Part shown: positions 8,183 through 18,400 of the stretch, piece by piece | Numbering within the stretch: position 1 is the first letter of the stretch | Layout: every line of letters starts with the position of its first letter | NCBI GenBank assembly: GCA_011390885.1 | Contig: JAABRO010000061.1 | Coordinates: 1 to 64,000, forward strand | Origin: Gemmatimonas sp. | Lineage (GTDB): Bacteria > Gemmatimonadota > Gemmatimonadetes > Gemmatimonadales > Gemmatimonadaceae | Direction of reading: 5' to 3' | DNA length: 64,000 bases | Notes under the pieces: generated by a model | Database searches by the model: none | What the model saw: only the letters and a program-made list of their open reading frames with translations | What the model was told of the DNA's origin: nothing | Translations under genes and position numbers: made by a program

Positions 8183-8241
8183 GGTCGGGGCGGGGAGGTG
8201 GCGCGAGGCCGGTGAGAAGACGGACGGGGAGACGCGCGCGC

Positions 8242-9405
8242 TCAGTCGCGGCGCGCGGGCGTGTCGCCGGTGCGGAAGGTCACGTCGCCGCTGAAGGTGG
8301 ACACGCTCACGAGCGGTCCGCCGTCGCGGCCGAGGGTGAAGCGGCGGCCGCGACCGCGCGCCGCGGCGCCTTCGAGCTGCACGGCGAGTGACTCCATGCT
8401 CACCGACAGGCCGCGCATGAGCGACTCGACCATGCGCTCCACCGAGCGCTCGAAGTCGCGCTCCCAGGCGCCGCCGCTGCGGTCACGGTTGCGCGCATCG
8501 CGGCGCATGGAGTCCTCCACGGCGCGTTCGATGGAGTCGCGCAGCCCGCGCAGGCGTGCCTGGTCCTGCTCGCGCCGGCGATCGCGCTGCTCGCGCGCCG
8601 GATCGGGGACGAGCGTGAGCGGGAGGTCGCCGCTCGACACGTCACCATTGAAGGTGCGCACGTCGAGCATGGCGCGGGCCGAGCGCGGGACGGTGAAGCG
8701 CAGGTCACCGGAGTGCGCACTGAAGTCGTAGCGCGCGTCGTCGAGGAAGGGGCCGGCCCAGCTCACGTCGCCGCTGACCACCTGCACGGCGACGCGGCGC
8801 GAGGCGATGTCGCGCAGCGACACGGTGGTGGACGTGCCGGAGACCTCGACGTCGCCGTTCACGGCCGCGAGCTGCACATCGCCGCTCGTGGCGCTGATGC
8901 GCACGCCGTCGCGCACGTCGCGCGCCGTGACGTCGCCGGCCATGGTCTCGATGCGCACGCGGGCCGCATCTTCCACGAGCACGTCGCCGGAGGTGCTGCG
9001 CGCCTCCACGTCGGCGCCGGTGCCGCGCACGGTGATGTCGCCGCTCTGCGTGCGCACGAGCAGTGTGGTGCCGCGCGGCACGACGAGCTCGAGGCGGCCG
9101 TCGTTGCGTCCGCGGCCGCCGTTCGCGTCGAGCAGCACGGAGCGGCTGCCGCCGCGCACGTCGATGCGCGCATCGCCCGTGTTGCGGAGCCGCAGCTGCC
9201 GGTCGGTGCCGGTGCTCACGACGACGTCACTCGAGACACCGATCACCTCGACGGTGGCGTTCGCGTCGATGCGCAGCGTGGTGTCGGTGCGCACCTGCGC
9301 GCCGAGCGGGGAGGCCTTGGTGGTGCTCAGGGCGAGCACGCCGGAGGCGATGAGCAGTCGGAAGGAGACGAGCATGGCAGGGAACCGGAAGGGACGGATG
9401 GTCAC
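8242..9405 (-). CDS. Second DUF4097 surface protein with coiled-coil insert
   Basis: This protein of about 387 residues has a signal peptide (LLIASGVLALSTTKASPLGAQ) and a DUF4097 beta-helix with repeated SGDITV/SGDVLV/NGDVEV rungs (about residues 70-270). A charged helical insert rich in Arg, Glu and Asp (about residues 275-340) precedes a final SGDVTF rung. The GTG start forms a GTGA overlap with the anti-sigma stop; an internal ATG at 9375 is the alternative. The overlap ties its expression to the sigma/anti-sigma pair, making it a candidate member of the ECF regulon. Confidence 0.82.
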   Translation of the reverse strand: MTIRPFRFPAMLVSFRLLIASGVLALSTTKASPLGAQVRTDTTLRIDANATVEVIGVSSDVVVSTGTDRQLRLRNTGDARIDVRGGSRSVLLDANGGRGRNDGRLELVVPRGTTLLVRTQSGDITVRGTGADVEARSTSGDVLVEDAARVRIETMAGDVTARDVRDGVRISATSGDVQLAAVNGDVEVSGTSTTVSLRDIASRRVAVQVVSGDVSWAGPFLDDARYDFSAHSGDLRFTVPRSARAMLDVRTFNGDVSSGDLPLTLVPDPAREQRDRRREQDQARLRGLRDSIERAVEDSMRRDARNRDRSGGAWERDFERSVERMVESLMRGLSVSMESLAVQLEGAAARGRGRRFTLGRDGGPLVSVSTFSGDVTFRTGDTPARRD

Positions 9406-10184
9406 AGCGTGGCCAGACGGCGCAGCAGGTCGACCTTGCGCTCGTAGGCGCGGTCGAGCTGCTCGAGCAGGAACCCGCTGTTGGGATCGGTGGCGAGCGC
9501 CTCGCGGCTTTCGCGAATGGCGCGGTCGATGATGTCGAGGTTGCGGCGCACGACGGCCACGGTGCTCGAGTCGAGCAGGCCGAGGTTCTCCTCGGCCACC
9601 GTGCGCAGCATCGCGATCTCGCGGCCGTAGATGGTGTCGAGGGCGATCGGACGTGCGGTGTTGGCGGCGACGGCGACCGGTGTGACCGCGGCAGGATCGC
9701 GGAGCTCGGCGATGTCGGAGGCGGCGGAGGTGCCGGCCGTTTCGGTGGCGCCGGTGGTTTCGAGCGCACTGGCCACGACCGCGCTGGCAGCCGGCGACAG
9801 CTCGCCAGCCTGCCGCGCGATGTTCCACGTGACACCCGCGCTCACGGTCACGAGCGCCACGGCGGCCACGGCCAACCGGCGCCACATGAACGCGGGGCGC
9901 ACGCTGGCGAGGGAGGCGCCACGGGCGGCGGCCGACGACAGGTCGAGCACTGGCGTGGCGAGACGGGCCTCGATATCGGGCCAGAGGTCGCGGGACATGG
10001 CCGGCAGCGGCAGCGATGAGGCCGACGTCACGATGGCGTCGAGGTCCGCGACCAGGGCGGCGCAGGCCGCGCAGCCGGCGCGGTGTCGCTCGCAGGCCGC
10101 CTGCGTGGCGTCGTCGAGCGTGCCCTCGAGGAAATCCCCGAGTTCGGCCTCGAACGTCGCGCAGGTCATGGTGGACTCCCTCAT
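9402..10184 (-). CDS. Zinc-finger (zf-HC2) anti-sigma factor
   Basis: This 260-residue single-pass membrane protein has a cytoplasmic N-terminal zinc-binding anti-sigma domain (Cys8, then His34-x3-Cys38-x2-Cys41 in CERHRAGCAAC). A transmembrane helix lies near residues 103-123 and the C-terminal part is predicted to be extracytoplasmic. It should sequester the ECF sigma factor encoded just upstream, with which it overlaps by four bases (ATGA). That overlap supports the 10184 start over the internal ATG at 10169. The sensing signal is unknown. Confidence 0.9.
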   Translation of the reverse strand: MRESTMTCATFEAELGDFLEGTLDDATQAACERHRAGCAACAALVADLDAIVTSASSLPLPAMSRDLWPDIEARLATPVLDLSSAAARGASLASVRPAFMWRRLAVAAVALVTVSAGVTWNIARQAGELSPAASAVVASALETTGATETAGTSAASDIAELRDPAAVTPVAVAANTARPIALDTIYGREIAMLRTVAEENLGLLDSSTVAVVRRNLDIIDRAIRESREALATDPNSGFLLEQLDRAYERKVDLLRRLATL

Positions 10185-10810
10185 CGTGACAGTGCCTCCC
10201 GGAGGAGCAGGCGCGCCCGGTGCAGCTGCGCCTTGCTCCCTCCCGATGTGATGCCGAGCAGATCGCCGATCTCCTCGTGCGTGTACCCTTCCACGTCGTG
10301 CAGGACGAAGATGCGGCGGGCCCCGTTGGGGAGCGATGCGATCGCCGCCTCGAGGTCGAGCCGGTCGCCCACGCTCACCGGCTGGGCCGGTGCGGCGTCG
10401 AGCGACTGCTCGTCCTGCACCGTGCGATCACGCTGCGTCCCGTCGTGCTTGCGGCGCGAGAGCACGATGTTGACGGCCACCCGGTGCAGCCAGGTCCCGA
10501 AGGCGGCGTCGCCCCGGAAGCTCCCCAGCTTCTGCCACGCCCGCACGAAGACGTCCTGCACGAGCTCTTCGGCGAGCACCCGATCGGCCGTCATGCGCAG
10601 GCAGAGGGCGAAGACGCGCTGCCCATGACTGCGGTAGAGGCGTTCGAAGGCGCGGCGGTCTCCCGCCGTGGCGGCGGCGATGTCCTCGCGTTCGGCGTCC
10701 GGTGCCTCCGGCGCGGCCACGCTCGCTGGGGCCAACGCGACGGCGTGGGCCGTCGAGCGGGTGTGCAGCGATGGGTCGGGCAGGAATCCGGTCACGGTCA
10801 GCGAGTGCAT
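10181..10810 (-). CDS. ECF (RpoE-like) RNA polymerase sigma factor
   Basis: This 209-residue sigma-70 family protein has an unusually long N-terminal extension of about 50 residues. Region 2 follows (FERLYRSHGQRVFALCLRM through FGTWLHRVAVNIVLSRRK), then region 4 (LPNGARRIFVLHDVEGYTH, EEIGDLLGITSGGSKAQLHRAR). It directs transcription of its own regulon, probably including the linked DUF4097 genes. It is co-translated with the zf-HC2 anti-sigma through an ATGA overlap. The start was chosen at MHSLTVTGF; starts nearer region 2 are possible. Confidence 0.92.
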   Translation of the reverse strand: MHSLTVTGFLPDPSLHTRSTAHAVALAPASVAAPEAPDAEREDIAAATAGDRRAFERLYRSHGQRVFALCLRMTADRVLAEELVQDVFVRAWQKLGSFRGDAAFGTWLHRVAVNIVLSRRKHDGTQRDRTVQDEQSLDAAPAQPVSVGDRLDLEAAIASLPNGARRIFVLHDVEGYTHEEIGDLLGITSGGSKAQLHRARLLLREALSR

Positions 10811-10939
10811 GGCCCCCAGGTGGTGTCGCGCAGTTGGATGGCGCGGGGGCGGGAAGGGTTTGAACCCGATACACATTTCCCTACGACCGCTGGCGCCGAG
10901 GGATTCGGGGCCGTGCCCGGCCCCTCGTTCCGCGCGTTC

Positions 10940-12232
10940 ATGGACAACGTCACCCACGCCCTGGCGGGGCTGCTGCTCGCCGACCTCACCGTGCGCCTGC
11001 TCGAGCGGACGCCGTCGATGCCGACCGTGGCCTCGCCGGGGGTGGTCGCACCGCTGGTGGCGGCGCCCGTGACGCCGGCCGTGCGCCGCACCGCAGCGGT
11101 GCTGGGGGTGGTGGCGGCGGAGTTCCCCGACCTCGACATCCTGTATTCCGGGCCGGTGCTGGGGATGGGCAAGCTGGGGTACCTGCTGCACCACCGTGGC
11201 CACACGCACACGCTGCTGCTGGCGATCGTGGCGGGTGTCGCGCTGTGGGGACTGGCGCTCCTGTTCGCGCGGTCGGTGCGCGACGGCCCTGCGCGCGGGG
11301 CCATGCTCGGACTCGCGCTGGCCGGCACGCTCTCGCACATCGCACTCGACTTCACCAACAGCTACGGGGTGCACCCGTTCTGGCCCGTGGTGAATGGCTG
11401 GTTCTACGGCGACGCCGTCTTCATCGTGGAGCCGTGGCTCTGGGTGCTGGCGATTCCGCCACTGCTGCTCGGCCAGCGCAGCCGCGTGGGGCGCGTGCTG
11501 CTGGGGCTCGGGCTGGTGGCCATCCTTGCGGCGGCGTGGCTGCTGGGCGTCGTGCCGAAGCCGCTGGCGGCCGTGCTCACGGTGGCCGCGTTCGCGTGGC
11601 TGCTCCTCATGCGGGCGCTGCCGGTCACGCTGCGGCTCTCGCTGGCGCTGGGCGCGTGGCTGGGCTTCGAGTCGCTGTCGTTCGCGACGTCGGGCGCGGC
11701 GCGCGCGGCGGTGGAGCGCGCCGTGCCGGACGGGCTGCACGATGTGGTGCTGACGGCGGCGGCGGGCAATCCGCTGTGCTTCGACGCGATCGTGGTGGAG
11801 GCGGATGCCACGACCTACCGGGCGAGCCGCGCGATCGTGGCGGCATGGCCCACCGTGCGGGCCGCGTCCGACTGCTCGGCCGCGGCCTCCCGCGAGGCGG
11901 TGTTCGGTGGCGCGGTCGCGGGGCTGCGCGGCGGCCTGGTGCCCTCACCGCGCGACGCGAGCGCGGCGATCCGCTGGCGACAGGAGTGGGTGGCCCCGCG
12001 CGCGGAGCTGATCACGATCGCGCGGCGGTGCGACGTGCGCGCGGGGCTCGGCTTCATTCGCGTGCCGGTGTGGGAGATCGCGGCCGACGGGGCGGTGCGG
12101 CTGTCGGATCTGCGCTACGGATTCGGCGGCGACGGCTTCGCCGATCTGGCGTTTCCGGCGGAGGTCGGGGCGTGCCCGTCGTTCGTGCCGCCGTGGACCG
12201 CGCCGCGCGCGGCGCTGCTCAGCACGCGATAG
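10940..12232 (+). CDS. Membrane-bound metal-dependent hydrolase (YdjM/DUF457 type)
   Basis: This 430-residue polytopic membrane protein begins with MDNVTHALAGLLLADL. It carries conserved histidines and aspartates typical of YdjM/DUF457 proteins: FPDLDILY, HHRGHTHTLLL, and LSHIALDFTNSYGVHPFWP. About seven helices follow, then a hydrophilic C-terminal domain (residues about 240-430). The family is annotated as inner-membrane metal-dependent hydrolase with unknown substrate. It is divergent from the sigma factor gene across a 129-base gap. The fold assignment is good; biochemical function is unknown. Confidence 0.85.
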   Translation: MDNVTHALAGLLLADLTVRLLERTPSMPTVASPGVVAPLVAAPVTPAVRRTAAVLGVVAAEFPDLDILYSGPVLGMGKLGYLLHHRGHTHTLLLAIVAGVALWGLALLFARSVRDGPARGAMLGLALAGTLSHIALDFTNSYGVHPFWPVVNGWFYGDAVFIVEPWLWVLAIPPLLLGQRSRVGRVLLGLGLVAILAAAWLLGVVPKPLAAVLTVAAFAWLLLMRALPVTLRLSLALGAWLGFESLSFATSGAARAAVERAVPDGLHDVVLTAAAGNPLCFDAIVVEADATTYRASRAIVAAWPTVRAASDCSAAASREAVFGGAVAGLRGGLVPSPRDASAAIRWRQEWVAPRAELITIARRCDVRAGLGFIRVPVWEIAADGAVRLSDLRYGFGGDGFADLAFPAEVGACPSFVPPWTAPRAALLSTR

Positions 12233-12303
12233 CGGCGCCGAGCCCCACGCTGCTCCGTACGCAATGCGCGGCACCGCGCCCCACGCTCGACGCAGCGATC
12301 CGC

Positions 12304-12966
12304 TCAGCGTGCGAGGAGTGGCTCGACGGCGTCCGGCACGTCGCGCATGTCGGCGAGCCAGTGCGTGGGCGCAGCTTCGGCGAGTGCCTCGCGGCTGAAG
12401 GGCCCCCAGAGCGCCGCGCCCGTGTACGTGCCGGCCCCGCGTCCGGCGTGCATGTCGTGCGTGGAGTCGCCCACGAACAGCGCGCGCTCCGGGGCGAGCC
12501 CGAGCTGCTCGAGCGCGTGACGCACCGGGAGCGGGTCGGGCTTGTGACGCGGGGTGTCGTCAGCGGTGACGATCACGTCGAACGCGTCGAGCAGGCCCAC
12601 ATGCTGCAGTGAGCGGGTGGTCATGCCGCGTCCCTTGCTCGTCACGACGCCCGTGGCGAGCCCCGACGCGCGGGCCCAGTGCAGCACGTCACGCGTGTGG
12701 GGGAACACGGTGGTCATGCGCTCGAGGTGCGCGTCCTGGTGCTCGCGATATCGCGCCACGACCGACTCGAGTTCGTGTTCCTGCACATGCCACTCGCGCA
12801 GCTGCTGCCGGAGCGGTGTGCCGATGCCGAGGGTCCACTGCGCGCGTGTCGGCGCGACCGGCCGTCCGGCAAAGGCGTGCTGCATGCAGTCGAGCAGCAG
12901 GTCGATGGAATCGATGAGCGTGCCGTCGAGGTCGAAGAGCAGGGCGAACCGTGGGGCGCGTGACAT
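12304..12966 (-). CDS. HAD-superfamily phosphatase (phosphoglycolate phosphatase-like)
   Basis: This 220-residue HAD hydrolase has motif I FDLDGTLIDS, motif II VVTSKG and motif III/IV KPDPLPV ... FVGDSTHDM. The helical cap between motifs I and II marks the Gph/PGP-like subfamily. Likely substrates are small phosphate monoesters such as 2-phosphoglycolate or pyrophosphate, which the sequence cannot resolve. A TACATT -10-like element (12972-12977) lies five bases before the ATG, suggesting leaderless expression. It is transcribed away from the neighbouring hydrolase and separate from the helicase gene. Confidence 0.9.
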   Translation of the reverse strand: MSRAPRFALLFDLDGTLIDSIDLLLDCMQHAFAGRPVAPTRAQWTLGIGTPLRQQLREWHVQEHELESVVARYREHQDAHLERMTTVFPHTRDVLHWARASGLATGVVTSKGRGMTTRSLQHVGLLDAFDVIVTADDTPRHKPDPLPVRHALEQLGLAPERALFVGDSTHDMHAGRGAGTYTGAALWGPFSREALAEAAPTHWLADMRDVPDAVEPLLAR

Positions 12967-13008
12967 GCCGCAATGTAGCGGCGCGTACGGGAGGCAGGTC
13001 GCACGCGG

Positions 13009-15429
13009 TCACGGCAGCAGCAGGAGCAGGGCGAGCACGCCCTCGGCGGCGGATGTGTCATCAGGCGCGGAGTCACGGCGCGGTGCACCGAGCGCGATGA
13101 GGGCCTCGAGCCAGCGCTCCGTACCGAACTCACCAAGGCGCCCGAGCAGGGACTGCAGCGCCCGCTCGTCGCCGGCCCCGCGCAGTGTGCGCAGGGAACG
13201 GCTCGCGCGGGCCACCTGGGGGGCGAGCGCGAGCCGGTCGCTGATCGACGCGGTGGAAAGCAGTTCGCGGAGCGCGCGCTGGGCGTGGAGCTGTGGCGAT
13301 TGCACGGTGTCCACGACGGCGTGCGCCCGGGTGCGAGCGCGCGCCGCGCGGATGGCGCGGAAGGCGAGTGCGGCGGCGGTGCGCTCGTGATCAGCCGAAG
13401 GTGCTGCGGCGTACGCCCGCGCGTGCGCCGCGGCGTGCTCAGGTGCGTGCTCCGGCGCGTATTCACGTGCGTGTTCGAGCGCCGTCGCCGCGCACACGAC
13501 CAGCGCGCGCAACGTGCGCGGATCGCGAGTGGCGCGGCTGCGACGCGTGGCTCCGATGAACCAGCCGCCGCACAGCGCAAGGCCGGGCGCGTCATCGATC
13601 GCGGCGAGCCAGCCGGATCGTGTCGTGCCGCGCAGCACGGCGACCGCGGGCGCCGCGCAGCGTGCCGGCTCGGCGTCGTCGCCGAGCGCCATCCACTGCC
13701 GCAGCGTCCGTAGCAGCGTGGACGCCGGAGGCGACTGGGACACGAGCCGGAGCGTCGGCGCGCCACGGTCGTCGGGGGTGAGGGCCACGCGGGCCGCGCG
13801 CGCCTTGCGGCGCAATCGGGCCGCGATCGACAGCAGCGCCGCTCCTCCACCGGGTGGTGCGATCGTGTAGGCGTGCACGTGCGTGTGTCGTGATCCGAGC
13901 CGCGCAATGCGCCCCTCGCGTTGCGCCAGCGCCGTTGGCGTCCAGGGCAGGTCGCAGTGCACCACGACGCCGGCGTCCTGCAGGTTCACCCCCTCGGCCA
14001 GCAGGTCGGTGGTGAGCAGCAGCAGGATGCGTTCGTGTGCCGGAGGCGCGCTCACGCCGTGCGCGTGCGGTGCGACACGGCGCAACAGTTCGGCGCGCGG
14101 CATCGGCCCGCCGGCGACGCGCCCGCCGCGCGCCGTGAGTGTGGCCACGCCCGCATCCCAGCGCAGCAGGCGCCCCAGTCCGGTCACCGTCTCGGCGAAC
14201 TGTGTGAACACGATCACCGGCACGCCGCGATGCGCCGCTCGCACGGCACGCAAGGTCTCCAGACGCGCGCGGTCCATCACGTCCGCCGACGCGCGCACGA
14301 GGCGCTCGAGTTCGGCCAGCGCGTCGAGATGGCGGGCCAGTTGCACGCGGGCCGCGGCGCAGTCGGCGGCGCTGCCCGTGGAGCGCTCGTTCGACGCGAC
14401 GAGTAGCGATGTGAAGCCGAGTTGCACGGCGTCGTCGGTGATGGTCCAGGCGCGCAGCTCCCCGTGTGACGGCCAGCGCTCCTGTGCGAGCAGGTCATCG
14501 AGGGTCTCGGCGCGTCGCCGCCGGCGCCGCACCAGCGCGAGGCACGCCGCCGCACTCGAGCACCAGGCGCGAATGAGCCCCAGCGCCACGAGTGCCCCGG
14601 CGGCCTGCCCATCCCTTGTCGGCACCGGTGGTGGCAACCGCGACAGCGCGCGCGTGACCGACGGCGCATCGGGCACCACGCGTGGCGGGTGCGTGATCAG
14701 TGACGGCGTCTCGATCGCCCCATCGAGTTCGGCCGCGGTGCGCCGCACGATGAGACGCGCCAGCTCGTCAGGCGGCAGGCCATGGGCGCGGCTGCCGAGG
14801 AAGAGGGCGAAGAGATGCGCGAGATCGACGGTGCGGTTGACGACGGGCGACGCGGAGAGGAGCAGCACCCGCGCGCCGCGGCACCAGACGGCAACGGTGG
14901 CGTAGCGTCGTGTGGCCGGGTTCCGGAGGTGGTGCGCCTCGTCGATGATCACGAGTCGTGGGAGCGTGGCCCCGGCGTCGCGGCCGGCGGCCGGCCCGTG
15001 TTCGGCGAGCGCGTCCGGTGCAGGTTTGCCGCGCTCGCCACCGTCGTGCGGCATGCGCCGCGAGCAGCGATGCAAGGAGTGCACGCGCAGCGTTGCGGGT
15101 GCCGCCGCGCGCGCGATGGCATCGCGCCACATGGACACGAGCGGCGCGGGGGCGAGGATCTCGGCACCGCCGTACTGTTCCGCGACCGCGAGTGCGACGA
15201 ACGTCTTGCCGAGCCCCACGTCGTCGGCGAGCAGGGCGCCGCCGTGCGTGTCCAGCCGTGGCAGCAGCTGGCGCACGGCCTCGCGCTGGTGCGCGTGCAG
15301 CACGATGCGCCCGACGTGTGTCGGTCCCGCTGCGTCATGCACGGGCAGGCCGAGGCCGGCGCGCCCGAGGGTGCGCAGCGTCGCGTGCAGCTGAGCCTGC
15401 GCCTGCGTGCGCGGCGATGGCTCAGCCAT
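13009..15429 (-). CDS. SNF2-like superfamily 2 helicase (DrmD-like), paired with a DNA methyltransferase
   Basis: This 806-residue SF2 ATPase has Walker A LLADDVGLGKT (Lys75), the DEAH box IIDEAHHLRN (163-166), motif III LLSASPV, and motifs V/VI TTDLLAEGVNLQDAG ... AQREGRIARLGSRH (about 473-515). The spacing and LGSRH ending fit SNF2-like translocases of the type found in class 1 DISARM (DrmD) and related defence modules. The C-terminal 270 residues match nothing I recognise and include an EHA/EYA-rich low-complexity patch. No nuclease motif is visible. Its start overlaps the methyltransferase stop by 8 bases, so the two form one translational unit. Confidence 0.85.
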   Translation of the reverse strand: MAEPSPRTQAQAQLHATLRTLGRAGLGLPVHDAAGPTHVGRIVLHAHQREAVRQLLPRLDTHGGALLADDVGLGKTFVALAVAEQYGGAEILAPAPLVSMWRDAIARAAAPATLRVHSLHRCSRRMPHDGGERGKPAPDALAEHGPAAGRDAGATLPRLVIIDEAHHLRNPATRRYATVAVWCRGARVLLLSASPVVNRTVDLAHLFALFLGSRAHGLPPDELARLIVRRTAAELDGAIETPSLITHPPRVVPDAPSVTRALSRLPPPVPTRDGQAAGALVALGLIRAWCSSAAACLALVRRRRRRAETLDDLLAQERWPSHGELRAWTITDDAVQLGFTSLLVASNERSTGSAADCAAARVQLARHLDALAELERLVRASADVMDRARLETLRAVRAAHRGVPVIVFTQFAETVTGLGRLLRWDAGVATLTARGGRVAGGPMPRAELLRRVAPHAHGVSAPPAHERILLLLTTDLLAEGVNLQDAGVVVHCDLPWTPTALAQREGRIARLGSRHTHVHAYTIAPPGGGAALLSIAARLRRKARAARVALTPDDRGAPTLRLVSQSPPASTLLRTLRQWMALGDDAEPARCAAPAVAVLRGTTRSGWLAAIDDAPGLALCGGWFIGATRRSRATRDPRTLRALVVCAATALEHAREYAPEHAPEHAAAHARAYAAAPSADHERTAAALAFRAIRAARARTRAHAVVDTVQSPQLHAQRALRELLSTASISDRLALAPQVARASRSLRTLRGAGDERALQSLLGRLGEFGTERWLEALIALGAPRRDSAPDDTSAAEGVLALLLLLP

Positions 15430-18400
15430 GCTGCCACTCGAGGAGCGGCGCGAGGGCCGCCGGGGCGAGTCCATACGCCGACGCGACCACAGCGAGGTGT
15501 TCGTCGGGGGAGGGTGGATCGCCCACCGCACGGCGGCGGCCGAGGGGCGCGAGCAGGGTGCGAGCGCGCAGCCAGTCGGCGGGTACGGGGAGCGCGGCCA
15601 CTGTCCAGCCGAGGAACCGTCGCCATCCGCCGCGTGCCGGCTCGGCGATCGCATCGAGCCACGCGGACGCGACGGTGGAGGAGAGCAGCGCGTCGAGCGC
15701 GTAGGCATCCTCGAGGGACGGGGCGCGCAGCACGTAGCAGGTGTTGAGCGGCACGGTAGGGTCGCCGGCGTCGAGCACGTGGGTGCGCAGCGAGCGTCCG
15801 AAGTCTGCCCACACGAGGCGCGGCGTGTCGGGGCGTGCGGCCTCGGTGCGGAACAGCGTCCACCAGGGCTGACGGTGCCGCGCATCGCGGCGCCCTTCGA
15901 GTCGCGGACGCCACCGCTGCATCCAGCGCGCCGTGCGCGGCGGCAGCGCCACCAGCGGACGCCCGTCGCGGCCGTGGGTCCACACGATGCTCAGCGCATC
16001 GGCGGTGTGCACGGCGGGTCGCCCCACGGCGTGTCCGGCAAGGGCCGGGCGCAGCATGGTGCGCTCGATGGTGCCGTGGTGCGTGCCGGCGGCGACGCGC
16101 GCGAGCTGGTCGTCATCCTCCTGCGCGGCGACGAGGAACGCGTCGTTGCATCCGCACTTCACGCCGAGCGTGGGGCGGCCGAGTCCGGCCTCTCCGAGCG
16201 GAGGGCCGGCGCGTCGCAGGCGTTCGAACACGGCGCGCACCTCGGGGGGGAGCAACAGCCACGGCGCTGACGGCTCGCCGCCGAGTGGCAGGGAGACGGC
16301 GGGGAGCGCGAAGCGATGTTCCCGCGTGCCGCGCACCACGTGCACGCGTACGCGTTCAGTGGCGGCGGGTGTGGCCGTGGCAAGCGTGCGTTCGGCCACG
16401 ATGAGTGACGGGTAGGTGGCGGCGTCGAAGAGGGCTGGGGCGTCGCTCCAGTCGATCACGGTGTGCAGGCGCGTTTCGTCGGCGAGCAGCCGGCGCACAC
16501 CACCCCCGGCGAGGGCGCGCCAGAGCTTGGCCGGCACGAGCAGCGCCGCGACGCCGCCGTCGCGCAGCAGCCCCACACTGCGTTCCACGAACGCCGCCGA
16601 GAGGTCGGCCTGGGCGGCGAAGCCGGCGCCCGCGCCGGCCCGTGCGGCGCCGGCGCGCCACGGGGCATCGCGCATCACGCGGAAGTCGCGCCGGAGCGCG
16701 AGGCGTTCGGTGATGGTGAGCTGGTGCGGACGCACCCACGGCGGGTTGCCGATGACGAGATCGAAGCCGCCGGCCGCTCCCACGTCGGCCACGTGCGAGG
16801 CGAAACGAAACGGGATCGCGCCGCCCAGCGCGAGCCGGCGCTCGCGGGCGCGCAGGTCGCGGAGTCGGGTGCGGAGCACGTCGAGGCGCGCGCGGTCGGC
16901 GCGTGAGGGGGGCACGCGCTCTCCGAACAGGTCGCGCGCGCGCAGACGGGAGAGCATGGCCGCGCGCTCCGATCGGTCGTGCGCGATGATGCGCGCCAGT
17001 TCGGCGCGTGCGCGCGCCCGTTCCTCGCGATCGAGCGCGTCGGCGAGCGTGCGCTTGCGCGCGCCCACGGCCTGCACGTAGCGCTCGCGCAGCTGCGCGA
17101 GCCGTCGGCCGGCCACTGGTGCGAAGCGAAAGTCGCCGCCCGCGAGCGAATCGCCGACGCGCACGTGGTGGTCGAGGTTGGGGAGAGGCGGGACGCGCAG
17201 CGGATCGGATTCGTCGCAGTCGATCACGACGGCGAGCCAGAGTCGCAGTTCGCACAGCCACACCGCGATCGGGCTGCGGTCCACGCCGAAGATCGACGAC
17301 GACAGCACACTGCGTCGTACCTCGTGTGCCGGCCGCGCGTCGCCGGCCGCGATGCGCAGCGTGGTGAGCCGTTCGAGCGCGTGCACCAGGAAGGCGCCGG
17401 AGCCGCAGGCCGGGTCGAGGCAGCGCAGCGCTGCGAGGCGCTCGAGCCGAGCGGCGGGGCCGAGCGAGGCGGGCAGCACCGTCTGCAGCGCCTCGCCGAC
17501 CACGCGCTCGACGAGCGCGGGCGGGGTGTAGAACGTGCCACTGCCGCGCCGTTCGGCGGGGACCATGAGGCTCTCGAAGGCGCGGCCGAGCATCTCGGGG
17601 TCGATGGCGGCCTCGGACCAGCTGCCGGCGTCCTCACGGGCGGTGAAGCGGTAGCGATCGAGCAGGTCGCCCACGAGCGAGACGATGGCATCGTCGGCGA
17701 AGCGGAGTCGCGCGTGCTGGCGTTCGAGCGGTGCGCGCGCGAAGAGGCCGCCGTTCAGGAACGGCACGCGGCCGAAGCGACGCGCAAGCGCGGCGCGCCG
17801 TGCGACGGGCGTGTTGAGCGTGCCGAAGCAGAGCGGATGCAGCCAGCGGTGGTGCAGGCTGCCGCCCCGTTCGAGCGCGGCCGTACATTCGCGCATGAGA
17901 AAGCCACGGTCTCCGTCGAGCCAGCCCTTTGCTTCGAGGAACGCAAGGAAGAGCAGTCGCGAGGTGGTGAGCAGGGCCAGCGCGTGCCGGTCGTGTTCGC
18001 TGGCGCTGACGCCGGTGGCGGTCTCGCCGAGTCGCTGCACGCATCGCTGCAGCGTGCGATAGAAGCGGGCCGACAGGGCATCGCGTCCGAGCAGGTCGGT
18101 CCAGCGCGCGTAGGTGACGAGTGGATCACCGCGCGGCACGGCAGCGAGCGTGCGCAGCGTGTCCGCGTCGGAGTCCGTGACGTGTGCAAGCTGCACGCGC
18201 AGGGCGGCGAGACGCAGGGGCGTGTGCCCTGCGGTGCTGCCGCCCCCGCGCGTGATGGTGCTCAGGGTGAGCGTACGCGCGTCTCCCGAGGCGGGCAGGT
18301 GGAGCAGGCAGAGCAGCCAGGCCGCGCCGGCCGCGTGTCGATCGAGCGCGTGGGCGATGCGCCTCGCGGCCTCGCGGACGTCGGCGTCGTCGGGCACGAT

